Below, piece by piece: positions 40,606 to 49,634 of a DNA stretch of 64,000 nt. This stretch comes from JAADHI01 sp964451325 (lineage in GTDB: Bacteria > Nitrospirota > Nitrospiria > SBBL01 > JAADHI01), in assembly GCA_964451325.1 (NCBI GenBank), contig CAYVHO010000015.1, forward strand, positions 11,105 through 75,104, written 5' to 3'. Every line of letters starts with the position of its first letter. The stretch's first letter is position 1. The translations under genes were made by a program, and so were the position numbers. A model generated the notes under the pieces. That model was not told the DNA's origin and ran no database searches. It saw only the letters and a list, made by a program, of their open reading frames with translations.

Positions 40606-41856
40606 GTGTATATAAAGCGCACATTGGAAGGTTTTCTGAATAAGGCCTCGGCACAATTTCCTGTCGTGCTTGTTGTTGGGCCACGGCAGGTCGGCAAGAC
40701 AACGATCTTGAAACATTTAGGTGAAGGAAGCCGTTCTTATGTCACTTTGGACGATCCGACACTCGCGGCCTTAGCAAGAGAAGAACCAGTATTGTTTTTA
40801 CAGCGTTTTAATGCTCCAGTCCTGATTGATGAAATTCAGTATGCCCCGCAGCTTTTACCGCATATTAAAATACAGGTGGACAAATCGCACAGCCCCGGAA
40901 TGTTCTGGCTGACGGGTTCTCAGCAGTTCCAGTTAATGCAGGGGGTGTCGGAATCACTGGCCGGACGTGTTGGGATTGTTAATTTACTGGGACTTTCCTT
41001 AAAAGAGCTGCAAGGACGTTCTGAGCTTGCGTTACCATTTTTACCCACGAGTAAACACTTGCAGATGAGGCTAAAGTCTTCACGGAGCTTTACGCTTCGA
41101 GAAGTGTATCGCACCATCTGGCGGGGTTCCTACCCTGCGATGTGGAGATTAGGTGAAGGTCCGGGGCAAGTCCTCGAATCTGGCATGGATCGTGACCTAT
41201 TTTATAGTTCTTATCTTCAAACCTATTTGCAACGTGACGTGCGGGATTTGGCGAATGTCGGGGATGAAAGTGCATTTTTGAAATTCATTCGTGCTGCTGC
41301 TGCTCGAACGGGGCAATTGCTTAATCTATCTGATATGGCACGTGACGCAGCCATTTCCGTGCCAACCGCAAAACGCTGGCTTTCTATTCTGGAAGCTTCC
41401 GGTGTTGTTTATTTGCTGGAACCCTATCACCGCAACACGATAAAACGACTCATAAAAGCGCCGAAGTTGTATTTTCTGGATACCGGGCTTTGTGCTTATC
41501 TGACGGAATGGTCTAGCCCGGAAACGCTGGAGGCAGGTGCAATGTCGGGTGCAATTCTGGAAACCTTCATCTTTACGGAAATCTTAAAAAGCTATTGGCA
41601 CAATGGAAAACGTGCGCCGCTCTACTATTATCGTGATAAGGACAAAAAGGAAATTGATTTATTAATTGTGCAGGACGACATGATTTACCCGCTGGAGTTT
41701 AAAAAGACGGCCTCCCCGGATAAAAAAGCGATACGGCATTTCAAGAGACTTTCGTCTCTGCAAGAGCAGATTGAAGAAGGCGGGGTAATCTGCCTTACGG
41801 AAACCCTGTTACCCATCACGGCAAAGGCCAATGCGATCCCTCTTGGCTTGTTGTGA
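40606..41856 (+). CDS. AAA_14/DUF4143-type ATPase
   Basis: About 416 aa from GTG 40606 (VYIKRTLEGFL). An ATP-binding domain has Walker A VGPRQVGKTT (about 24-33), Walker B APVLIDEIQYAP and sensor WLTGSQQFQLMQGVSESLAGR. The C-terminal half carries a DUF4143-like nuclease-type fold (FLDTGLCAYL, SGAILETFIFTEILK, RDKDKKEIDLLI, EFK). The group is common in genomic islands with unknown role; some have been proposed as restriction- or toxin-like. The last part keeps an E..D..EFK pattern like PD-(D/E)XK enzymes. Isolated between htpG and yaeQ. Confidence 0.85.
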   Translation: MYIKRTLEGFLNKASAQFPVVLVVGPRQVGKTTILKHLGEGSRSYVTLDDPTLAALAREEPVLFLQRFNAPVLIDEIQYAPQLLPHIKIQVDKSHSPGMFWLTGSQQFQLMQGVSESLAGRVGIVNLLGLSLKELQGRSELALPFLPTSKHLQMRLKSSRSFTLREVYRTIWRGSYPAMWRLGEGPGQVLESGMDRDLFYSSYLQTYLQRDVRDLANVGDESAFLKFIRAAAARTGQLLNLSDMARDAAISVPTAKRWLSILEASGVVYLLEPYHRNTIKRLIKAPKLYFLDTGLCAYLTEWSSPETLEAGAMSGAILETFIFTEILKSYWHNGKRAPLYYYRDKDKKEIDLLIVQDDMIYPLEFKKTASPDKKAIRHFKRLSSLQEQIEEGGVICLTETLLPITAKANAIPLGLL

Positions 41857-41915
41857 GCTGAAGGGCATATCATCCATTTCATGTGTACAGATGTGGCGAA
41901 AATCGGAATTGATTG

Positions 41916-42485
41916 ATGGCATTAAAACCGACCATTTATAAAATAGGCATCAACTTATCTGATGTTGACCGTGCATTTTACGACACCTTCAATTTGACGA
42001 TTGCGCAGCACCCTTCTGAAACGCCAGAGCGCATGATGGTGCGTGTCTTGGCTTTTTGTCTGAATGCAAAAGAACATCCCGTTTTTACAAACGGACTTTG
42101 TGCGGTGGAAGAACCCGATCTTTGGGCACGGACTTTGGATGGGCAGGTCTCACTGTGGCTTGATGTGGGGGAGCCTGCTTTTGAACGAATCAAAAAGGCA
42201 ACACGGCTTTCTGCCAGTGTTAAGGTCTATAGTTTTAATTCAAAATCAGATCGTTGGTGGACGCAGAGCCGAGAAAAATTTAATGCTCTGAAAGCCGCTA
42301 TTATTCAGTTTCAATGGCAGAGCATCCAAAAATTGGCGACCCTGGTTACGCGGCGGATGGATCTTTCCATCACCATTACAGGCGACGTGGCCTATGTTTC
42401 GTCTGAATCGGGGGTCTGTGAGGTGTCCTGGGTGGTATTGCAAGGTTCATCATTGAATAATGGAGTCAAGCGGGCACAAATCTGA
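41916..42485 (+). CDS. yaeQ: YaeQ-family protein
   Basis: 189 aa from ATG 41916. Matches YaeQ across its length: IYKIGINLSDVDRAFYD near the start, HPSETPERMMVRVLAFCLNA, EPDLWARTLDGQVSLWLDVGEP, RMDLSITITGDVAYVS at the end. The fold resembles PD-(D/E)XK nucleases and the family suppresses rfaH defects in E. coli at high dose, but the biochemical role is not established. Not part of a clear operon. Confidence 0.93.
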   Translation: MALKPTIYKIGINLSDVDRAFYDTFNLTIAQHPSETPERMMVRVLAFCLNAKEHPVFTNGLCAVEEPDLWARTLDGQVSLWLDVGEPAFERIKKATRLSASVKVYSFNSKSDRWWTQSREKFNALKAAIIQFQWQSIQKLATLVTRRMDLSITITGDVAYVSSESGVCEVSWVVLQGSSLNNGVKRAQI

Positions 42486-42525
42486 AAGTGTGGTGACACT
42501 TCCACGGGAAACAAGGTAAAATAAA

Positions 42526-42554
42526 TTGCATAGTCGTTCATGGGGTAGTATAGT
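42526..42554 (+). promoter_or_regulatory. Promoter of fusA
   Basis: TTGCAT (42526-42531), 17-bp spacer, TATAGT (42549-42554); leader to the ATG about 35 nt with AAGGA upstream. fusA is thus expressed apart from any str operon in this window. Confidence 0.6.
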
Positions 42555-42596
42555 CCCTCACTATTTTGTATTCATTATCAATTAAGGAAAAAGTCC

Positions 42597-44693
42597 ATGG
42601 CAAACATCAATCAAGTGAGAAATATCGGCATTTCAGCCCACATTGATTCCGGCAAAACCACCTTGACGGAACGGGCATTATATTACACAGGAAAAATCCA
42701 CAAAATCGAAGAAGTCCGCGGAAAATCAGGCGTGGGTGCGACGATGGATTCAATGGATCTGGAACGAGAAAAAGGGATCACGATCCAATCGGCTGCGACC
42801 TATTGCGAATGGAAAGACTACGTCATTAACATCATCGATACCCCCGGTCACGTCGATTTCACCATTGAAGTGGAACGGGCGCTTCGTGTGCTGGACGCTG
42901 CCATCCTCGTGCTCTGTGGCGTCTCCGGTGTTCAGAGTCAATCCATCACCGTCGACCGCCAGATGCGCCGTTACAAGGTGCCACGGATTGCCTTCATTAA
43001 CAAATTAGACCGAACCGGAGCCGATCCCTTCCGGGTCATCACGCAGCTTCGCGAAAAATTGGGCCACAACGCACACGCCATCAGCATGCCAATTGGCGCG
43101 GAAATGGATCTCCAGGGCACCATCGATCTCACCAACATGAGGGCCTACTACTTTGACGGTGACAACGGGGAAAATATCCGAGAGGAAGAGATTCCGGCCG
43201 AATTGAAGGAGCGGGCCGAAAGCCTTCGTCATGATCTGCTCGAAGCGATCAGCGACTTTGATGACGACATCGCCGAAAAATTCCTAGAGGACGAACCTGT
43301 TTCAACGGACGAGCTTCGCCAGGGAATCCGCAAGGCAACAATCTCCCTTCAATTCATCCCCGTGATGATGGGCTCCGCATTTAAGAACAAAGGCGTTCAA
43401 TTGCTTCTCGACGGTGTTGGGCACTATCTGCCCAATCCAACCGAGGTCACCAATGAGGCGCACGATCAGGGCAACGACGAAGCTAAAGTGGTTCTCGAAA
43501 GCACATCCAAGAAACCGCTCGTCATGCTTGCCTTCAAATTAGAAGACGGCCGCTACGGTCAATTGACCTATATGCGGATTTATCAGGGTAAAGTCGGCAG
43601 AGGAGACACCATTCACAATGCCGCAACGGGCAAGAAGGTGCGTGTCTCTCGCTTGGTTCGCATGCACTCCGACGAGATGCACGATATCGACTTTGCTGAG
43701 GCGGGAGACATTGCGGCGATCTTTGGTGTGGATTGCGCTTCTGGAGACACCTTCACCGATGGCGCACTCGACTACACCATGACCTCCATGTTTGTCCCTG
43801 ACGCAGTTATTTCCTTGGCGGTCTGGCCAAAAAAGAAGGCCAGCGCCGGAAATTTTTCCAAAGCACTCAACCGCTTTATGAGAGAAGATCCCACTTTTCG
43901 GATTCACCGCGACGACGAGAGTAACCAGACCATCATTTCCGGTATGGGCGAGCTTCACCTTCATATTTACATGGAACGCATTAAACGAGAATACGACTGT
44001 GAGATCGAGTCGGGTGAGCCGCAAGTGGCCTACCGGGAAACGATCTCTCGGAAGGCCGAGTTTAGCTATACCCATAAAAAGCAGACCGGTGGTTCCGGTC
44101 AATACGCCAAAATCGGGGGATACATGGAGCCGCTGCCATCCGACGCCATTGAGCCCTTTGAGTTTGTCGAAGACATCAAGGGCGGTGCCATTCCACGCGA
44201 ATATATCCCTGCCTGTGAGAAGGGATTTCGTGAACAAATTAAGAGCGGTTCGCTCATCGGCTTCCCTGTGGTGGGTGTTCGCGTCGTGCTGAATGACGGC
44301 GCCTTCCATGCGGTAGATTCTTCCGAAATGGCCTTCAAAACCTGCTCGATCGCCGCTTTTAAGGAGTTCTATCCGCAGGGCAAACCAATCATCCTGGAGC
44401 CGATCATGAAATTGGGCTGTGAAGCGCCCGTTGAGTTCCAAGGGGGTGTAATCGGACTGCTCAATCAGAGAAGGGGCGTTATCCTCGGAACGCAAAACAA
44501 CGGTGCCTTTGTGCAAATCGAAGCCGAGATTCCGCTTTCCACAATGTTCGGATTTTCCACTGATTTGCGAAGTGGCACACAGGGAAAAGGGGAATTTTCG
44601 ATGGAATTTCTAAAATATTCCCCCGTTCCAAAACAAATCTCCGCAGACTTGATCAAGGCCTACCAAGAAGAAAAAGCCGCAGAGAAAAAATAA
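42597..44693 (+). CDS. fusA: Elongation factor G
   Basis: 698 aa. G1 AHIDSGKTTLTE (about 15), G3 DTPGHVDFT, G4 NKLDR, all EF-G domains II-V including domain IV (SGQYAKIGGYMEPL) and domain V. The ordinary EF-G2 sequence DVDFAEAGD is replaced by DIDFAEAGDIAAIFGVDC. Normal length. The codon use looks more optimised (more C-ending codons) than in flanking genes, as expected for a very highly expressed gene. Stands alone with its own promoter and terminator, not next to rpsL-rpsG-tuf; a second EF-G could exist elsewhere. Confidence 0.97.
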   Translation: MANINQVRNIGISAHIDSGKTTLTERALYYTGKIHKIEEVRGKSGVGATMDSMDLEREKGITIQSAATYCEWKDYVINIIDTPGHVDFTIEVERALRVLDAAILVLCGVSGVQSQSITVDRQMRRYKVPRIAFINKLDRTGADPFRVITQLREKLGHNAHAISMPIGAEMDLQGTIDLTNMRAYYFDGDNGENIREEEIPAELKERAESLRHDLLEAISDFDDDIAEKFLEDEPVSTDELRQGIRKATISLQFIPVMMGSAFKNKGVQLLLDGVGHYLPNPTEVTNEAHDQGNDEAKVVLESTSKKPLVMLAFKLEDGRYGQLTYMRIYQGKVGRGDTIHNAATGKKVRVSRLVRMHSDEMHDIDFAEAGDIAAIFGVDCASGDTFTDGALDYTMTSMFVPDAVISLAVWPKKKASAGNFSKALNRFMREDPTFRIHRDDESNQTIISGMGELHLHIYMERIKREYDCEIESGEPQVAYRETISRKAEFSYTHKKQTGGSGQYAKIGGYMEPLPSDAIEPFEFVEDIKGGAIPREYIPACEKGFREQIKSGSLIGFPVVGVRVVLNDGAFHAVDSSEMAFKTCSIAAFKEFYPQGKPIILEPIMKLGCEAPVEFQGGVIGLLNQRRGVILGTQNNGAFVQIEAEIPLSTMFGFSTDLRSGTQGKGEFSMEFLKYSPVPKQISADLIKAYQEEKAAEKK

Positions 44694-44710
44694 AACTTCG
44701 GCATGAATGT

Positions 44711-44751
44711 AATCCCCCTGCTTGGCTTTGTGCGGCAGGGGGATTTTTTTT
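44711..44751 (+). terminator. Terminator of fusA
   Basis: AATCCCCCTGC (44711-44721) pairs with GCAGGGGGATT (44735-44745), followed by TTTTTT. It begins 18 bp after the fusA stop. Confidence 0.9.
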
Positions 44752-44925
44752 GTCAAATCCCCCCTATTTTTTTAAGAAACCCTTCAAAATCGTACTTTGG
44801 AAGCACCTGACCCTTGGCGCGGATCTTGGAAGATCGCGTTTTATCTTGGGAGTCCACAAAGATTGGTGAGATTGTTCAGACGCTTAATGGGTCTCTCCAT
44901 TTCGGAATAGTTCTTGATTTAAAAC

Positions 44926-44965
44926 TTGAGTTGATTTCATTGCTTCTCTATAATTATTGATAATT
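44926..44965 (+). promoter_or_regulatory. Promoter and operator of higBA
   Basis: TTGAGT (44926-44931), 17-bp spacer, perfect TATAAT (44949-44954). An inverted repeat AATTAT-TG-ATAATT (44952-44965) overlaps the -10, well placed for repression by the HigA antitoxin. Confidence 0.65.
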
Positions 44966-44985
44966 GTAAATAGACGCTTTACACT

Positions 44986-45264
44986 ATGATTAAGAGTTTC
45001 AAGCACAAAGGGCTAAAGCGGCTCTACTTTAGGGGTGACAAAGGTCAAGTACACCTCGACTTTCTAAAGCGAATTGAAGACATCTTTGCGCGTTTGGATG
45101 TTGCAGAGGAAGTCGAGGCAATGGATTTGCCGGGTTATGGGCTTCACCGCTTAAGAGGAGGTTTGAAGTCGTTTTGGAGTGTTACGGTCTCAAGAAACTG
45201 GCGTATTATTTTTCAATTTGAAGATGGTAATGCCAGTAATCTTGATTTAATAGATTATCATTAG
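44986..45264 (+). CDS. higB: HigB/RelE-type toxin
   Basis: 92 aa. HigB/RelE fold: MIKSFKHKGLKRLYFRGD, the basic active-site strands LHRLRGGLKSFWSVTVSRNWRI in two halves, and a C-terminal DLIDYH. Toxin-first gene order with higA 12 bp after is the HigBA layout. Likely ribosome-dependent mRNA cleavage. Confidence 0.92.
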   Translation: MIKSFKHKGLKRLYFRGDKGQVHLDFLKRIEDIFARLDVAEEVEAMDLPGYGLHRLRGGLKSFWSVTVSRNWRIIFQFEDGNASNLDLIDYH

Positions 45265-45276
45265 GAGGACAGGAGA

Positions 45277-45573
45277 ATGCCGATGAAAGACCCACCACAT
45301 CCCGGAAGATCAATAAAAGATGCTTGTCTCGATCCGCTTGGATTGACCATTACAAAGGGTGCTGAAATCCTTGGAGTGACGCGTGTTGCTTTGTCTAATG
45401 TGATTAACGCGAAATCTGGGATCTCTCCAGAAATGGCGATCCGATTGTCAAAAGCGTTTGGCAGCACACCAAAAACATGGCTTAAAATGCAGTGGGCCTA
45501 TGACTTGGCCGAAGCAGAAAAAAACGCTGACAAAATTGACGTGTCTTACTATGAAAGAACCGTTTCTGCTTAA
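45277..45573 (+). CDS. higA: HigA-type XRE antitoxin
   Basis: 98 aa (or 96 from the second ATG at 45283). AGGAGG and AGGAG lie upstream. HTH (about 27-60): TITKGAEILGVTRVALSNVINAKSG, then PEMAIRLSKAFGSTPKTWLKMQ as in HigA. The DNA-binding antitoxin and autorepressor of higBA. Confidence 0.93.
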   Translation: MPMKDPPHPGRSIKDACLDPLGLTITKGAEILGVTRVALSNVINAKSGISPEMAIRLSKAFGSTPKTWLKMQWAYDLAEAEKNADKIDVSYYERTVSA

Positions 45574-45650
45574 CTCCGTTTCGTAAAGAATTAAAGGGGA
45601 GAAGATGGGGTTAGTGATATTGATGTGAGCTCTTTTATCAGCTCGGCAGT

Positions 45651-45878
45651 TTAGACTTTTTTCAAAAAGTGATCAGGCGAAATTTTGGCTTGTTTTAGAA
45701 TGGCGTGAAGTGTTCCCTCAGGCATGTCACCGGGGTGATTGGGAATTGTTGTATAACAATTTGTTTGAGGATTGTGCCAGATTTCATGGGAACCTGCGGC
45801 CTGTCGGTCGAAGGAAAAACCGAGACGTTTCAAGGTTTTAACGATCTTCCTGTACCGGAAGCCCGCTAGTTTTCCCAC
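45651..45878 (-). CDS. hicA: HicA-type toxin
   Basis: 75 aa. Starts at GTG 45878, directly after the hicB stop (TAAGTG). HicA pattern: RKIVKTLKRLGFSFDRQ, catalytic His in AAGSHEIW, TTIPNHPGDMPEGTLHAILKQA. Convergent with higBA. Confidence 0.9.
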   Translation of the reverse strand: MGKLAGFRYRKIVKTLKRLGFSFDRQAAGSHEIWHNPQTNCYTTIPNHPGDMPEGTLHAILKQAKISPDHFLKKV

Positions 45879-46109
45879 TTACCCCCCAACGACAAGCGGG
45901 TAATCAAACGATTCTCCTGGGTCTTTTAGATGTGGAGCGCCTTTGCGTTCACCTTGTGCCTCAAAGAGTTTCTTTGCAACATCCCGTGCAATCTCCAATG
46001 TTTCGGTAATTGTACGTCCCTGGGCCACAAGTCCCGGAATTTCATCTGATGTTGCCAGGTAAACACCCTCTGGCAATTTTTCGATATGAAGATTGACAAT
46101 CTGTTCCAT
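45879..46109 (-). CDS. hicB: HicB-type antitoxin
   Basis: 76 aa. Compact HicB: VYLATSDEIPGLVAQGRTITETLEIARDVA. No C-terminal DNA-binding domain. No clear ribosome site precedes the ATG. It precedes its toxin. A palindrome about 90 bp upstream may control it. Confidence 0.82.
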   Translation of the reverse strand: MEQIVNLHIEKLPEGVYLATSDEIPGLVAQGRTITETLEIARDVAKKLFEAQGERKGAPHLKDPGESFDYPLVVGG

Positions 46110-46200
46110 AGTTTTTTACGCGCGACTTTCTTAAAAATGCTGATTAATCGGGGTAAATGGATGTCTTGAATATGAGGCAAAATATAGCATAAATTAGGTA

Positions 46201-46216
46201 TCGAATCCAGATTCGA
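46201..46216. promoter_or_regulatory. Palindrome upstream of hicBA
   Basis: TCGAATCCAGATTCGA: a perfect 6-bp inverted repeat with a 4-bp centre, about 90 bp before the hicB start and in the divergent gap to the unknown genes on the plus strand. Candidate operator; the binding protein is unknown. Confidence 0.35.
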
Positions 46217-46233
46217 ACATTTTTTAAGGGAGA

Positions 46234-46347
46234 ATGAAATCTGCTATTATGTTTGTTCTTGGGTGGGCTTTGGAAGCCTCTTGTCCTTCGGAGCAAAGGC
46301 GAATGATATTCAGCTTGTCTTATTACAGAGGTTTTTTCGTGAGATAG
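46234..46347 (+). CDS. Possible 37-aa small protein
   Basis: ATG at 46234 preceded by AAGGGAG (short spacing). Reads MKSAIMFVLGWALEASC... to TAG 46345-46347: a short hydrophobic start like a signal sequence. No homology recognised and length is near chance level; might be only leader RNA. Confidence 0.22.
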   Translation: MKSAIMFVLGWALEASCPSEQRRMIFSLSYYRGFFVR

Positions 46348-46476
46348 AATGAGTTGTTTTGTTTCACTCAGTTAAAACTATCTTGTAAGCATAGAAAACC
46401 TGATGACTCTGCGAAATTCTTTGAACGCAGACTTTAGTTATCTCTTATTTGTATAAAACTAGGTTAGACCTATAAA

Positions 46477-47028
46477 ATGAATTTATCCGAAATATTTGAG
46501 ATTGCCTTGGCTATCTTGGCCTCTCTTGGAGGGGGAGCCGTTCTCATATTGGCATTTTCCAGTTGGTTTGGAAAAATATGGGCAGATCGTATTCTTGCAA
46601 CTCAAAAACACGAACTAGGCGCTGCGTTAGAAAAAACAAAACGGGAGCTTGATGTTGTTAAGGAGACCACCCTCAGATTTCAAAATGATAAAATACTCAC
46701 GTATCGATCCGTTATAGATATTATTTCAAGGCTTCTTGCTTCCCTCGATGCATACGATTTGGGAGCACTGGGGCAGAAAGAATTTGAGACTCGTTTCCAT
46801 GAATTTAATGAACAAAGAATGAGAGTTTATGGATATCTCGCAATGATTGCCCCACAAAAAGTGATGACTGCGCGCGATAAACTTATGGGTCAATTACTCC
46901 CTATAAGCATGGGAAAGAAGCCATACGAATGGGAATTGCTCCGGCCGTTAATAATCAACTTACTGAATGAAATCCGTATTGATATCGGAATTGACAAAAA
47001 TCCTATCGAATACACTGGAGAAGGGTGA
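46477..47028 (+). CDS. Unknown protein with one N-terminal TM helix
   Basis: 183 aa. One TM helix near the N-terminus (about 8-32, FEIALAILASLGGGAVLILAF), then a coiled coil (about 40-70, KHELGAALEKTKRELDVVKE) and a helical cytosolic domain. I recognise no family. The layout (TM anchor, coiled coil, helical domain), in a gene next to toxin-antitoxin pairs, is seen in many unassigned island genes. AT-rich. The ribosome site is weak. Confidence 0.65.
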   Translation: MNLSEIFEIALAILASLGGGAVLILAFSSWFGKIWADRILATQKHELGAALEKTKRELDVVKETTLRFQNDKILTYRSVIDIISRLLASLDAYDLGALGQKEFETRFHEFNEQRMRVYGYLAMIAPQKVMTARDKLMGQLLPISMGKKPYEWELLRPLIINLLNEIRIDIGIDKNPIEYTGEG

Positions 47029-47167
47029 ATATATCATCACGGTCTGATAGTGAGTTGTTGAGACTGTTTTGATTTGATAGATAAATGCTTTTCTCTCCCC
47101 TAACGACCCACCTCCCATTTTTCTGCTAAACTGCTCCAAAACTAAAACCCCAGAAAGGCCAACCTAC

Positions 47168-49522
47168 ATGATTGACCTGCATTACATTATTGCAAAAGAG
47201 CTCAAAGCTGAAAAAAGCCAAATTACCGCTGCAATCGCCTTACTGGATGAGGGGGCGACGGTGCCTTTTATTGCGCGTTATCGTAAGGAAGCGACGGGCG
47301 GTTTGGATGATATTCAGTTGCGTCATTTGGAAGAGCGCTTGAATTATTTGCGCGAGTTGGAAGCGCGTCGTGAAGTCGTACTCTCAAATATCAATGAAAC
47401 AGGCAAACTTACTGATGCCTTGAAAATAGACATTCTGGCCGCCGAGACCAAAACACGGCTTGAAGATCTTTATCGCCCTTTTGTGAAAAAACGTCGTACC
47501 AAGGGGCAGATTGCACGTGAGGCGGGTCTTGAGCCCTTGGCGTTTGCCTTGCTTGAAACGCCGACTTTAGTGCCTGAGATTATTGCGGCAGACTATCTTA
47601 ATCCTGAAAAAGAGATTGCCGATGTTGAAGCGGCTTTGTTGGGCGCACGTCATATTTTGATGGAACATTTTGCGGAAGATGCGGGTTTGTTGGCGGCCTT
47701 GCGGGAATTTACACAAAACAATGGCAAGATTCAGTCTCAAGTGATTAAGGGCAAAGAGAACGAGGGGGCGAAGTTTTCAGATTATTTTGATTTTAGTGAG
47801 GCCCTTAAAACAATTCCCTCGCACCGTACCCTGGCTTTATTTCGCGGTCAAAAACAAGAGATCCTCCGTCTGAATGTTGTTTTTGAAGAAACACAAGCCG
47901 ATGCAAAAAAGCGTCAAGATCCTTCAAAACTAGAACACATGATCGCCAGCCATTTTAAAATTAAATCCGAAGGTCGCCCAGCAGATGCGTGGTTGTGGGA
48001 GGTCGTGCGTTGGACCTGGCGGGTGAAGTCTTCTCTGCATTTGGATTTAGAGATGAAACGACAGATTCGAGAACGGGCCGAGCAGACCGCCATCACGGTT
48101 TTTGCGCGTAATCTGCATGACTTGCTATTGGCTGCACCCGCCGGGCCACGCGTGACAATGGGACTTGATCCGGGGATTCGTACCGGCATCAAAGTTGCGG
48201 TGATCGACGGCACGGGCAAGCTTTTGGATACGGCCACGCTGTATGCCCATGCCCCGCGTAATGAATGGGATCAATCCATCCACAACTTATCTTTGCTTTC
48301 TGCAAAATACAAGGTGGACTTGATTAGTATCGGCAATGGCACGGCCTCGCGAGAAACCGACCGTTTGGTGGCGGATTTGATCACGCGTCACCCTGAATTA
48401 AATCTGAAAAAAATGATCGTCTCCGAAGCGGGGGCCTCGGTGTATTCAGCCTCCGCATTTGCGTCTCAGGAGTTTCCTGAACTGGATGTCTCGCTTCGTG
48501 GTGCCGTTTCCATCGCCCGGCGTCTGCAAGATCCCCTGGCGGAATTGGTGAAAATAGACGCCAAAGCCATCGGCGTCGGACAATATCAGCACGATGTAAA
48601 TCAGGTGCGTTTGTCTCAGTCTTTAGCGCATGTGGTCGAAGATGGCGTGAATGCCGTGGGGGTTGATTTGAATACGGCCTCTGCGCCCTTGCTCAGTTTT
48701 GTCTCGGGTCTGAGTCCTGTTTTGGCAAATAATATTGTGGCCTTCAGAGATGAAAACGGGCCTTATGCAAACCGAAAAAAACTTATGAAAGTGCCGCGTC
48801 TTGGCGCAAAAGCCTTTGAGCAATGTGCGGGTTTTTTACGGGTGATGAATGGGGACAATACCCTGGATGCCTCGACCGTACATCCCGAAGCCTATGCCGT
48901 GGTGGAGCGTATTGCGGAAAAAAACGGGCGTGAAATTAATACCCTGATTGGGGATGCGGTTTTTTTGAAATCTTTAGAGGCCAAAAACTATGTGGATGCA
49001 CAATTTGGTGAACCCACGGTCTGTGACATTCTTTTAGAATTAGAAAAACCGGGACGCGATCCGCGCCCTGAATTCAAAATGCCACAATTTAAAGTGGGCA
49101 TTGAAAAAGTTTCTGATTTAAAAACAGGGATGCAGCTTGAAGGCGTGGTGAGCAATGTCACCAATTTTGGGGCCTTTGTGGATGTGGGTGTGCATCAGGA
49201 TGGTTTGGTGCATATTTCTCAATTGGCAGATCGTTACGTTTCCGATCCGCACAAAGTGGTGAAGGCCGGAGATATTGTCAAAGTCAAAGTGCAATCCGTT
49301 GACCTTGAACGCAAACGCATTGCATTGACGATGCGCACAGAAAATCCACCCGAAACAAAACAAGCCATAAAAAAGCCCAGAAAACCAGAGAAACAAACAG
49401 AACCGCGACCTGAGCAAAAAAGAGAGAAAAAACTGCGGAAGCCGCAACCCTCAAAAAATCCCACAATGCTACAAAATGCAATGGCCGCCGCGCTTGCAAA
49501 AGCAGGTTTGAAAAAGAAATAG
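47168..49522 (+). CDS. tex: Tex-family transcription accessory/RNA-binding protein
   Basis: 784 aa. Tex layout: N-terminal helical region with ATVPFIARYRKEATGGLDD, a YqgF/RNase-H-like domain (about 330-450; TMGLDPGIRTGIKVAVID), helix-hairpin-helix (about 500-560; GLSPVLANNIVAFRDENGPY, VPRLGAKAFEQCAGFLR), and S1 (about 655-725; GVVSNVTNFGAFVDVGVHQDGLVHISQLA). A basic Lys/Pro-rich tail of about 60 residues follows. Tex is linked to transcription and RNA binding; the exact role varies among bacteria. Confidence 0.96.
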   Translation: MIDLHYIIAKELKAEKSQITAAIALLDEGATVPFIARYRKEATGGLDDIQLRHLEERLNYLRELEARREVVLSNINETGKLTDALKIDILAAETKTRLEDLYRPFVKKRRTKGQIAREAGLEPLAFALLETPTLVPEIIAADYLNPEKEIADVEAALLGARHILMEHFAEDAGLLAALREFTQNNGKIQSQVIKGKENEGAKFSDYFDFSEALKTIPSHRTLALFRGQKQEILRLNVVFEETQADAKKRQDPSKLEHMIASHFKIKSEGRPADAWLWEVVRWTWRVKSSLHLDLEMKRQIRERAEQTAITVFARNLHDLLLAAPAGPRVTMGLDPGIRTGIKVAVIDGTGKLLDTATLYAHAPRNEWDQSIHNLSLLSAKYKVDLISIGNGTASRETDRLVADLITRHPELNLKKMIVSEAGASVYSASAFASQEFPELDVSLRGAVSIARRLQDPLAELVKIDAKAIGVGQYQHDVNQVRLSQSLAHVVEDGVNAVGVDLNTASAPLLSFVSGLSPVLANNIVAFRDENGPYANRKKLMKVPRLGAKAFEQCAGFLRVMNGDNTLDASTVHPEAYAVVERIAEKNGREINTLIGDAVFLKSLEAKNYVDAQFGEPTVCDILLELEKPGRDPRPEFKMPQFKVGIEKVSDLKTGMQLEGVVSNVTNFGAFVDVGVHQDGLVHISQLADRYVSDPHKVVKAGDIVKVKVQSVDLERKRIALTMRTENPPETKQAIKKPRKPEKQTEPRPEQKREKKLRKPQPSKNPTMLQNAMAAALAKAGLKKK

Positions 49523-49611
49523 TTTGTTTTATTTGAGCTGGTGAAGGTGCTTGAGCAAGTGTGAAACATCAATTTCTAATTCTAAATTTTGTTTTTTGCT
49601 TGGGTTTGAAT

Positions 49612-49629
49612 GGTGAGCGAGGCCTCACC
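49612..49629. terminator. Weak hairpin between tex and crcB
   Basis: GGTGAG (49612-49617) pairs with CTCACC (49624-49629) in the gap between the convergent tex and crcB genes. No T-run follows on either strand, so it is only a weak candidate. Confidence 0.25.
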
Positions 49630-49634
49630 AAAGG

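Larger units (their letters stand above)
46110..46476. other. 367-bp intergenic region between hicBA and the membrane-anchored unknown
   Basis: Divergent gap. It holds the palindrome at 46201-46216, a possible 37-codon small frame at 46234-46347 and otherwise AT-rich DNA, with no convincing promoter for the gene at 46477 beyond TATAAA close to the start. No RNA gene is visible. Confidence 0.6.

Noticed and set aside
46201..46216. A tRNA T-loop-like TCGAATCC
   Set aside because: It is half of a palindrome; no acceptor, D or anticodon stems surround it.
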